NCBI RefSeq assembly: GCF_032854445.1
Contig: NC_088295.1
Location: 1,368,501 to 1,428,500, forward strand
DNA: 60,000 nt
Reading direction: 5' to 3'
Source of the DNA: Liolophura sinensis
Lineage: Eukaryota; Mollusca; Polyplacophora; Chitonida; Chitonidae
Position numbers and translations under genes: made by a program. The notes beneath the pieces are model-generated. The model was not told where the DNA came from. It did not search any database and was given only the letters and a program-made list of their open reading frames with translations. This document shows, in pieces, positions 52,201 through 60,000 of this stretch; position 1 is the stretch's first letter, and each line of letters begins with the position of its first letter.

Positions 52201-54427
52201 AAATCCAGCCAGAGTGCACCAGGTCATGGAAGATGAAGTTACCACAGGCTCAGCCAGAGTGCACCAGGTCATCGAAGATGAAGTTATCACAGGCTCAGCC
52301 AGAGTGCACCTAGTCATGGAAGAGGAAGTTACCACAGGCTGAACCAGAGTGCACCTGGTCATGGAAGATGAAGTTACCACAGGCTCAGCAATAGTGTACC
52401 TTGTCATGGAAGATGAAGTTACCACAAATCCAGCCAGAGTGTAGCTGGTTGTGGAAGATGAAGTTACCACAGGCTGAACCAGAGCGTACCTGGTCATGGA
52501 TGATGAAGTCAGCACAGGGTAAGCCAGAGTGCACCTGTTCACGGAAGATGAAGTCACCACAGACTGAGCCAGAGTGCACCTGTTCATGGAAGATGAAGTT
52601 ACCACAGGCTCAGCCAGAGTGTACCTGGTCATTGATGATAAAGTTACCACAGGCTCAGCCAGAGTGCACCTAATAATAGATGATGAAGTTACCACAGGCT
52701 CAGCCAGAGTGTACCTGGTCATTGATGATAAAGTTACCACAGGCTCAGCCAGAGTGCACCTGATAATAGATGATGAAGTTACCACAGGCTCAGCCAGAGT
52801 GTACCTGGTCATGGATGATGAAGTCAGCACAGGGTAAGCCAGAGTGCACCTGGTCATGGATGATGACGTCACCACAGATCCATCCAGAGCGTACCTGGTC
52901 ATAGATGATGAAGTTACCACAGGCTCAGCCAGAGTGGATGATGAAGCCCAGCCGTCATTATTTGCTTGACTGACAAAATTGACAGCTCTATGTGTTACCA
53001 TCAATTTGCTTGTATGTTCTCAAAACCTAAAAAATGATACATACTGATGGATTGATTGATTTCTTTATAGGCATTTGTCTCCCTGTCAGAGCACTAGTTG
53101 ACCATATAATAGCCCAGCAACCACGGGTTGTTGTATCAACTGCCCTTGATTATGACTGCCAGGCAGAAGATCCTGAATTCCGAGCAACATACACTGTGCA
53201 TTCTGATTTAGAGGATCATGCACTGCACTTTCAGACTAAGAGCAATATACACTATACTTTCTCATTCAGAGCAACATACACTTTACTTTCTGACCCAGAG
53301 CAGCATGCACTGTACTTTCTGTTCGAGAGCAACCTACGCTGTACTTTGTTATCCAGAGCAACACACACTGTACTTTGTTATCCAGAGCAACCTACACTGT
53401 ACTTTGTTATCCAGAGCAACACACACTGTACTTTCTGATTCAGGGCAGCATACACTGTACTCTCTGACCCAGAGCAACCTACACTGTACTTTGTTATCCA
53501 GAGCAACACACACTGTACTTTCTGATCCAGGGCAGCATACACTGTACTCTCTGACCCAGAGCAACCTACACTGAACTTTGTTATCCAGAGCAGCATACAC
53601 TGAACTTTCTGTTCAAGAGCAACCTACACTGTACTTTGTTATCCAGAGCAGCATACACTGTACTTTCTTTTCAAGAGCAACCTACACTGTACTTTGTTAT
53701 CCAGAGCAACATACACTGTACTTTGTTATCCAGAGCAACATACACTGTAGTTTCTGATTCAGAGCAACATACACTGTACTCTCTGACCCAGAGCAACATA
53801 CACTGTACTTTGTTATCCAGAGCAACATACACTGTACTTTCTGATTCAGTGCAACATACACTGTACTCTCTGACCCAGAGCAACCTACACTGTACTTTGT
53901 TATCCAGACCAGCATACACTGTACTTTCTGTTCAAGAGCAACATACACTGTACTTTGTTATCCAGACCAGCATACACTGTACTTTCTGTTCAAGAGCAAC
54001 ATACACTGTACTTTGTTATCCAGAGCAACACACACTGTACTTTCTGTTCAAGAGCAACATACACTGTACTTTGTTATCCAGAGCAACATACACTGTACTT
54101 TGTTATCCAGAGCAACATACACTCTACTTTCTGATTCAGGGCAACATACACTTTAGTTTCTGATTCACATCAACTTCGAGGAATTTCACATCATTCTGGT
54201 GTATTCAGTGGTCTGTACGAAATGATGATATGATTTTAAAGCACACTGTATCATTCACCTATGGTTATGTACCTCAGTTCATACAGATCTGTTGGGGATG
54301 AGATATTTCTCAAAGCCTTTGAAGATGCCACATTACCATTTGAAGAATGGACTCACGAAGCTCACCTCAGAATGGCCTGGAATTATATTACACAGTTTGG
54401 TAAGGATGGAGCCACACCATTAATAAA
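40097..54427 (+). CDS. Flavin-reductase-like (FMN-binding split barrel) protein, 7 exons, 3' end off window
   Basis: The protein looks like a flavin reductase / DIM6-NTAB family member, which binds FMN and uses NAD(P)H or serves as an electron donor. Exons 40097-40241, 40957-41058, 41596-41725, 42040-42103, 43477-43560, 47441-47589 and 54278-54427 join in phase (824 nt, 274 codons plus 2 nt). The FMN-binding core reads FRKAMSKVPQP, VVVVSTA, RGVTCASFTSVSLDPPVVSF, SRFHNILQ..., HFAINVLSCDQ, and later VLECQAHAVHSVGDHQVWYG. These match the family pattern VTA...G-x-T-x-SSFTSVSLDPPL-x-x-F...FAV-x-VL...DQ...E-C-x-x...H-x-x-GDH. The first 29 residues have several Arg/Lys and no acid, suggesting a mitochondrial targeting peptide. 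Exon 7 adds a helical segment with WTHEAHLRMAWNYI. Electron partner and substrate are unknown. Confidence 0.9.
40242..40956. other. Intron 1 of the flavin-reductase-like gene
   Basis: AT-rich unique sequence with no further feature seen. It ends in a TTGTCCTTGCAG acceptor. Confidence 0.75.
40957..41058 (+). CDS. Flavin-reductase-like protein, exon 2 (residues 49-83)
   Basis: This 102-nt exon encodes VKEVKVQEECPSQTHTGGQL and then QEKFRKAMSKVPQP. FR-x-AMS-x-VP immediately before a VVVVSTA strand is the typical start of the flavin reductase domain. The acceptor is TTGCAG and the donor GTAAAT. Confidence 0.88.
41059..41595. other. Intron 2 of the flavin-reductase-like gene
   Basis: Unique sequence with a small TGTACATGTACATGTACA run near 41524. 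No exon or mobile element was seen. Confidence 0.75.
41596..41725 (+). CDS. Flavin-reductase-like protein, exon 3 (residues 83-126)
   Basis: This 130-nt exon encodes VVVVSTAEFNENEGRWMRRG and VTCASFTSVSLDPPVVSFCV, then NRT. It is the diagnostic FMN-binding core, where G-x-T-x-x-SFTSVSLDPP forms the phosphate and isoalloxazine contacts in characterised relatives. The acceptor is GACAG and the donor GTAAAA. Confidence 0.93.
42040..42103 (+). CDS. Flavin-reductase-like protein, exon 4 (residues 126-147)
   Basis: This 64-nt exon encodes SRFHNILQKSKHFAINVLSC followed by DQ. It matches the family S-x-x-x-x-x-I-x-x-S-x-x-FAVNVLS-x-DQ helix-strand unit. The acceptor is TTTCAG and the donor GTAAGT, phase 0. 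Confidence 0.93.
42370..43260. repeat. Minisatellite, 38-bp unit, about 22 copies
   Basis: ACTGTACATTAATGGGAATG-CTGTACATTTAGTAGTGT recurs every 38 bp, homogeneous at 42540-42720 and degenerate to the right, where units with extra GTGGAATGGGAATG occur. It lies in intron 4. Confidence 0.94.
43325..43432 (-). mobile_element. SINE fragment (internal part)
   Basis: The plus strand reads GGTGGGAGGAAACCGGGCAG-AGTCCAGAGGAAACCCATGA-CCATCAGCAGGTTGCTGACA. This is the inverse of the SINE body at 35.6 kb, without tRNA head or AT-rich tail. Confidence 0.65.
43477..43560 (+). CDS. Flavin-reductase-like protein, exon 5 (residues 148-175)
   Basis: This 84-nt phase-0 exon encodes VQYGVHFSKPALEDKNQFES and then VPFEEGLE. 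It corresponds to the A-x-x-FS-x-P-x-x-D-KF loop of the family. The acceptor is ATCAG and the donor GTAAAG. The last 31 or so nt and the donor are repeated downstream as a 62-bp array. Confidence 0.9.
43530..44395. repeat. Minisatellite, 62-bp unit, about 8 copies, built on the flavin-reductase exon 5 donor
   Basis: Each unit ends GAGTCAGTACCCTTTGAGGA-AGGCCTAGAG followed by GTAAAGTGAACC. That is the last 31 nt of exon 5 with its donor. The first copy (43530-43560) is the real exon end. A SINE splits the second copy. Confidence 0.96.
43613..43974 (-). mobile_element. tRNA-derived SINE with target-site duplication, inserted in the 62-bp array
   Basis: Minus-strand head GGCCCGGATAGCACAGTTGG-TAGAGCG contains an A box (complement 43949-43966), and GGATCAATCC is the B box (complement 43914-43923). 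The 3' end is GAGTACGACGTTAAACCCCA-AGCACTCACTCACTC. A 15-bp direct repeat AGTACCCTTTGAAGA flanks it (43598-43612 and 43975-43989). It is a different family from the 22.9-kb SINE. Confidence 0.9.
44396..44839. other. Intron 5 of the flavin-reductase-like gene, unique part
   Basis: No exon or mobile element was seen between the 62-bp and 82-bp arrays. Confidence 0.7.
44840..47476. repeat. Minisatellite, 82-bp unit, about 32 copies, built on the flavin-reductase exon 6 acceptor
   Basis: The unit reads CTGATAACAGTGACTTACCT-GGCAG|GGTGTAGGAGAGTTATCAGG-CTGTTGAGCAGTTCTTCTG. The true boundary is CTTGACAG|GGTGTACCAGTGATATCAGG-CTGTTCAGCTGTCCTT at 47441. Copies at 44850-45800 are almost identical to one another. 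Copies nearer the exon are more diverged and closer to the exon (GTAGCAGTGATATCAGG). The last copy is the exon itself. Confidence 0.96.
47441..47589 (+). CDS. Flavin-reductase-like protein, exon 6 (residues 176-225)
   Basis: This 149-nt exon encodes GVPVISGCSAVLECQAHAVH, SVGDHQVWYGTVLRVLLHEH and AQQSLLYFT. GDH preceded by an E-C strand and an H, and followed by a G-x-V strand, is a flavin reductase hallmark; LLYF is the closing strand. The acceptor is TTGACAG and the donor GTAAGC. Its first 36 nt plus the acceptor are the template of the 82-bp array upstream. Confidence 0.93.
47680..52945. repeat. Large minisatellite, 45-bp unit, about 115 copies, with higher-order blocks
   Basis: GATGATGAAGTCACCACAGG-CTCAGCCAGAGTGTACCTGG-TCATG is the 45-bp unit. 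Variants (GGGTAAGCC, ATCCAGCC, GAAGATGAAGTT) are arranged in blocks that recur. For example, the block at 49391-49582 is repeated at 49930-50121, about 539 bp away, and again from 51144. Open frames of up to 571 codons are by-products of the 45-bp length. It lies in intron 6. Confidence 0.96.
53215..54165. repeat. Minisatellite, about 29-bp unit, about 32 copies
   Basis: GAGCAACATACACTGTACTT-TGTTATCCA recurs every 29 bp, alternating with CTGATTCA, CTGACCCA and CTGTTCAA variants. It stops about 110 bp before exon 7. Confidence 0.94.
54278..54427 (+). CDS. Flavin-reductase-like protein, exon 7 (C-terminal WTHEAHL segment, residues 225-275)
   Basis: This 150-nt exon encodes SSYRSVGDEIFLKAFEDATL, PFEEWTHEAHLRMAWNYITQ and FGKDGATPLIK. 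The S-YRS start closes the barrel. The rest is predicted helical and carries W-T-H-E-A-H-L-R-M-A-W. From memory, a similar W-x-H-x-AHL pattern occurs in uncharacterised bacterial proteins. The acceptor is CTCAG and the donor GTAAGT, phase 2, so at least one more exon lies beyond the window. Confidence 0.82.
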
Positions 54428-54479
54428 GTAAGTACGTTGAACACATTCAAAACTAGTATCTGTCTTTGTGTCATTATAA

Positions 54480-57400
54480 GAAGGCTACCTGGTTGTAATG
54501 GAGGCCTTTGAGAACATACCTGTATATGACACATGATTTAGTCCAGGACCAAGTAACTCCTTCCCTGGTTGTAATGGAGGCCTTTGAGAACATACCTGTA
54601 TATGACACATGATTTAGTCCAGGACCAAGTCACTCCTTCCCTGTTTGTAATGGAGGCCTTTGGGAGCATGCCTGTATATGACACATGATTTAGTCCAGGA
54701 CCAAGTCACTCCTTCCCTGGTTGTAATGGAGGCCTTTGAGAACATACCTGTATATGACACATGATTTAGTCCAGGACCAAGTCACTCCTTCCTTGGTTGT
54801 AATGGAGGCCTTTGAGAGCATATCTGTATATGACACATGATTTAGTCCAGGACCAAGTCACTCCTTCCCTGGTTGTAATGGAGGCCTTTGGGAGCATGCC
54901 TGTATATGACACATGATTGAGTGCAGGAAGAGTCACTCCTTCCTTGGTTGTTTTGGAGGCCTTTGAGAACATACCTGTATATGACACATGATTGAGTGCA
55001 GGAAGAGTCAGTCCTTCCCTGGTTGTAATGGAGGCTTTTGAGAACATACCTGTATATGACACATGATTTAGTCCAGGACCAAGTCACTCCTTCCCTGGTT
55101 GTAATGGAGGCCTTTGAGAACATACCTGTATATGACACATGATTGAGTGCAGGAAGAGTCACTCCTTCCCTGGTTGTAATGGAGGCCTTTGAGAGCATAT
55201 CTGTATATGACACATGATTTAGTCCAGGACCAAGTCAGTCCTTCCTTGGTTGTAATGGAGGCCTTTGAGAACATACCTGTATATGGCACATGATTTAGTC
55301 CATGACCAAGTCAGTCCTTCCTTGGTTGTAATGGAGGCCTTTGAGAACATACCTGTATATGACACATGATTTAGTCCAGGAAGAGTCACTCCTTCCCTGG
55401 TTGTAATGGAGGCCTTTGGGAGCATGCCTGTATATGACACATGATTGAGTGCCGGAAGAGTCACTCCTTCCTTAGTTGTTTTGGAGGCCTTTGAGAACAT
55501 ACCTGTATATGACACATGATTGAGTGCAGGAAGAGTCAGTCCTTCCCTGGTTGTAATGGAGGCTTTTGAGAACATACCTGTATAAGACACATGATTTAGT
55601 CCAGGACCAAGTAACTCCTTCCTTGGTTGTAATGGAGGCCTTTGAGAACATACCTGTATATGACACATGATTTAGTCCAGGAAGAGTCACTCCTTCCCTG
55701 GTTGTAATGGAGGCCTTTGAGAACACACCTGTATATGACACATGATTTAGTCCAGGACCAAGTCACTCCTTCCTTGGTTGTGTTGGAGGCTTTTGAAAAC
55801 ATACCTGTATATGACACATGATTTAGTCCAGGACCAAGTAACTCCTTCCCTGGTTGTAATGGAGGCTTTTGAGAACATACCTGTATATGACACATGATTT
55901 AGTCCAGGACCAAGTCACTCCTTCCCTGGTTGTAATGGAGGCCTTTTAGAACACACCTGTATATGACACATGATTTAGTCCAGGACCAAGTAACTCCTTC
56001 ACTGGTTATAATGGAGGCCTTTGAGAGCATACCTGTATATGACACATGATTCAGTGCAGGAAGAGTCACTCCTTCCCTGGTTGTAATGGAGGCCTTTGAG
56101 GGCATACCTGTATATGACACATGATTCAGTGCAGGAAGAGTCACTCCTTCCTTGGTTGTAATGGAGGCCTTTGAGAACATACCTGTATATGACACATGAT
56201 TGAGTGCAGGAAGAGTCACTCCTTCCCTGGTTGTAATGGAGGCCTTTGAAAGCATGCCTGTATATGACACATGATTCAGTGCAGGGCCAATCATGTATAT
56301 GACACATGATTTAGTCCAGGGCCAAGTCACTCCTTCCCTGGTTGTAATGGAGGCCTTTGAGAGCATACCTGTATATGACATATGATTCAGTGCCGGAAGA
56401 GTCACTCCTTCCTTGGTTGTTTTGGAGGCCTTTGAGAACATACCTGTATATGACACATGATTCAGTGCAGGAAGAGTCACTCCTTCCTTGGTTGTTTTGG
56501 AGGCCTTTGAGAACATACCTGTATATGACACATGATTTAGTCCAGGAACAAGTCACTCCTTCCTTGGTTGTAATGGAGGCCTTTGAGAACATACCTGTAT
56601 ATGACACATGATTTAGTCCAGGACCAAGTAACTCCTTCCCTGGTTGTAATGGAGGCCTTTGAGAACATACCTGTATATGACACATGATTTAGTCCAGGGA
56701 GAGTCACTCCTTCCCTGGTTGTAATGGAGGCCTTTGAGAACACACCTGTATATGACACATGATTTAGTCCAGGACCAAGTCACTCCTTCCTTGGTTGTAT
56801 TGGAGGCTTTTGAGAACATACCTGTATATGACACATGATTTAGTCCAGGACCAAGTCACTCCTTCCTTGGTTGTAATGGAGGCTTTTGAGAACATACCTG
56901 TATATGACACATGATTTAGTCCAGGACCAAGTCAGTCCTTCCCTGGTTGTAATGCAGGCCTTTGAGAACACACCTGTATATGACACATGATTGAGTGCAG
57001 GAAGAGTCACTCCTTCCCTGGTTGTAATGGAGGCTTTTGAGAACACACCTGTATATGACAAATGATTTAGTCCAGGACCAAGTAACTCCTTCCTTGGTTG
57101 TAATGGAGGCTTTTGAGAACATACCTGTATATGACACATGATTTAGTCCAGGACCAAGTCACTCCTTCCCTGGTTGTAATGGAGGCCTTTGAGAACATAC
57201 CTGTATATGACACATGATTTAGTCCAGGACCAAGTCACTCCTTCCCTGGTTATAATGGAGGTCTTTGAGAACATACCTGTATATGACACATGATTTAGTC
57301 CAGGACCAAGTAACTCCTTCCCTGGTTGTAATGGAGGCCTTTGAGAACATACCTGTATATGACACATGATTTAGTCCAGGACCAAGTCACTCCTTCCCTG

Positions 57401-60000
57401 GTTGTAATGGAGGCTTTTGAGAACATACCTGTATATGATACATGATTTAGTCCAGGACCAAGTCACTCCTTCCCTGGTTGTAATGGAGGCCTTTGAGAAC
57501 ATACCTGTATATGACACATGATTCAGTGCAGGAAGTCGCTCCTTCCTTGGTTGTAATGGAGGCCTGTGAGAGCATACCTGTATATGACACATGATTTAGT
57601 CCATGACCAAGTCAGTCCTTCCTTGGTTGTAATGGAGGCCTTTGAGAACATACCTGTGTGTGACACATGATTCAGTGCAGGAAGAGTCACTCCTTCCCTG
57701 GTTGTAATGGAGGCCTTTGAGAGCATACCTGTATATGACACATGATTCAGTGCAGGAGGAGTCACTGCTTCCTTGGTTGTAATGGAGGTCTTTGAGAACA
57801 TACCTGTATATGACACATGGTTCAGTGCAGGAAGATTCACTCCTTCCTTGGTTGTAATGGAGGCCTTTGAGAACATACCTGTATATGACACATGATTTAG
57901 TGCAGGACCAAGTCACTCCTTCCTTGGTTGTATTGGAGGCTTTTCAGAACATACCTGTATATGACACATGATTTAGTCCAGGACCAAGTCAGTCCTTCCC
58001 TGGTTGTAATGGAGGCCTTTGAGAACATACGTGTATATGACACATGATTTAGTCCAGGAAGAGTCACTCCTTACCTGGTTGTAATGGAGGTCTTTGAGAA
58101 CATACCTGTATATGACACATGATTTAGTCCAGGACCAAGTAACTCCTTCCCTGGTTGTAATGGAGGCCTTTGAGAACATACCTGTATATGACATATGATT
58201 CAGTGCCGGAAGAGTCACTCCTTCCCTGGTTGTAATGGAGGCCTTTGAGAACATACCTGTATATGACACATGATTTAGTCCAGGACCAAGTCAGTCCTTC
58301 CTTGGTTGTAATGGAGGCTTTTGAGAACATACCTGTATATGACACATGATTTAGTCCAGGACCAAGTCACTCCTTCCCTGGTTATAATGGAGGCCTTTGA
58401 GAACATACCTGTATATGACACATGATTTAGTCCAGGACCAAGTAACTCCTTCCCTGGTTGTAATGGAGGCCTTTGAGAACATACCTGTATATGACACATG
58501 ATTTAGTCCAGGACCAAGTCACTCCTTCCCTAGTTGTAATGGAGGCCTTTGAGAGCATACCTGTATATGACACATGATTTAGTCCAGGACCAAGTAAGTC
58601 CTTCCCTGGTTGTAATGGAGGCCTTTGAGAACGTACCTGTATATGACACATGATTCAGTGCAGGAAGAGTCACTCCTTCCTTGGTTGTAATGGAGGCCTT
58701 TGAGAACATACCTGTATGTGACACATGATTCAGTGCAGGAAGAGTCACTCCTTCCCTGGTTGTAATCGAGGCCTTTGAGAGCATACCTGTGTTTGACACA
58801 TGATTCAGTGCAGGAGGAGTCACTCCTTCCTTGGTTGTAATGGAGGTCTTTGAGAACATACCTGTATATGACACATGGTTGAGTGCAGGAAGATTCACTC
58901 CTTCCTTGGTTGTAATGGAGGCCTTTGAGAACATACCTGTATGTGACACATGATTCAGTGCAGGAAGAGTCACTCCTTACCTGGTTGTAATGGAGGCCTT
59001 TGAGAACATACCTGTATATGACACATGATTCAGTGCAGGACCAAGTCACTCCTTCCTTGGTTGTATTGGAGGCTTTTGAGAACATACCTGTATATGACAC
59101 ATGATTTAGTCCAGGACCAAGTCACTCCTTCCTTGATTGTAATGGAGGCCTTTGAGAACATACCTGTATATGACACATGATTTAGTCCAGGACCAAGTCA
59201 CTCCTTCCCTGGTTATAATGGAGGCCTTTGAGAACATACCTGTATATGACACATGATTTAGTCCAGGACCAAGTAACTCCTTCCCTGGTTGTAATGGAGG
59301 CCTTTGAGAACATGCCTGTATATGACACATGATTTAGTCCAGGACCAAGTCACTCCTTCCCTGGTTGTAATGGAGGCCTTTGAGAACATACCTGTACATG
59401 ACACATGATTCAGTGCAGGAAGAGTCACTCCTTCCTTGGTTGTAATGGAGGCCTTTGAGAACATACCTGTATGTGACACATGATTCAGTGCAGGAAGAGT
59501 CACTCCTTCCCTGGTTGTAATGGAGGCCTTTGAGAGCATACCTGTATATGACACATGATTGAGTGCAGGAGGAGTCACTCCTTCCTTGGTTGTAATGGAG
59601 GTCTTTGAGAACATACCTGTATATGACACATGGTTGAGTGCAGGAAGATTCACTCCTTCCTTGGTTGTAATGGAGGCCTTTGAGAACATACCTGTATATG
59701 ACACATGATTCAGTGCAGGACCAAGTCACTCCTTCCTTGGTTGTATTGGAGGCTTTTGAGAACATACCTGTATATGACACATGATTTAGTCCAGGACCAA
59801 GTAACTCCTTCCCTGGTTGTAATGGAGGCCTTTGAGAACATACCTGTATATGACACATGATTTAGTCCAGGAAGAGTCACTCCTTACCTGGTTGTAATGG
59901 AGGTCTTTGAGAACATACCTGTATATGACACATGATTTAGTCCAGGACCAAGTAACTCCTTCCCTGGTTGTAATGGAGGCCTTTGAGAACATACCTGTAT
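54480..60000. repeat. Large minisatellite, 76-bp unit, more than 70 copies, runs off the right edge
   Basis: AGTCCAGGACCAAGTCACTC-CTTCCCTGGTTGTAATGGAG-GCCTTTGAGAACATACCTGT-ATATGACACATGATTT is the unit. Two classes differ at TTTAGTCCAGGACCAAG or TGAGTGCAGGAAGAG. Higher-order blocks recur, for example about 58640-59090 versus about 59370-59745. It starts 50 bp after exon 7. Confidence 0.96.

Overview
This is a window of eukaryotic nuclear DNA, most likely from a marine mollusc or another lophotrochozoan. The evidence is compact conserved exons with GT-AG introns, tRNA-derived SINEs whose 3' tail resembles one I associate with molluscs, and a very heavy load of tandem repeats. The species cannot be named from the sequence. 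None of the long open frames inside the repeats looks like a gene. The two real genes are split into short exons that were recovered by reading frame, splice-site phase and similarity to known families.

Gene 1 (minus strand, about 37.4 kb down to 3.1 kb, running off the left edge) encodes the V-type proton ATPase 116 kDa subunit a. Eighteen coding exons join in phase to give 688 codons. They cover the cytosolic N-terminal half and five membrane segments. The C-terminal part, including the proton-channel helices, lies outside the window. Gene 2 (plus strand, 40.1 kb to beyond 54.4 kb) encodes a flavin-reductase-like (FMN-binding split barrel) protein. It has a basic, mitochondrial-looking N-terminus and a C-terminal W-T-H-E-A-H-L helical segment. 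Seven exons join in phase (274 codons plus 2 nt), and the 3' end is off the right edge. The genes are divergent, with about 2.7 kb between the start codons. The likely promoter region (about 39.6-40.1 kb) has a GTCACATGAC palindrome and a CCAAT box.

About 27 tandem arrays (units 25-82 bp) occupy roughly 40 kb of the window, nearly all in introns: 0.95-3.1, 3.7-4.8, 5.5-6.6, 6.9-13.4, 13.5-15.7, 16.9-19.0, 19.5-21.7, 22.5-26.4, 27.1-28.4, 29.1-29.6, 30.6-32.7, 33.7-35.4, 35.9-37.2, 37.6-37.9, 42.4-47.5, 47.7-52.9, 53.2-54.2 and 54.5-60.0 kb. The units are mostly unrelated to one another.

The most unusual observation is that many arrays are built from an exon-intron junction of the gene they sit in. 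Their units carry the splice site plus a few to about 38 nt of the adjoining exon, repeated on the intron side. I see this clearly at V-ATPase exon 5 (donor), exon 10 (donor and acceptor) and exon 11 (acceptor), and at flavin-reductase exon 5 (donor) and exon 6 (acceptor). It is probable at V-ATPase exon 2 (acceptor) and exon 15 (both sides). The result is runs of about 5 to 32 decoy splice sites next to the authentic one, in two unrelated genes. Two SINEs have also inserted into arrays with visible target-site duplications.
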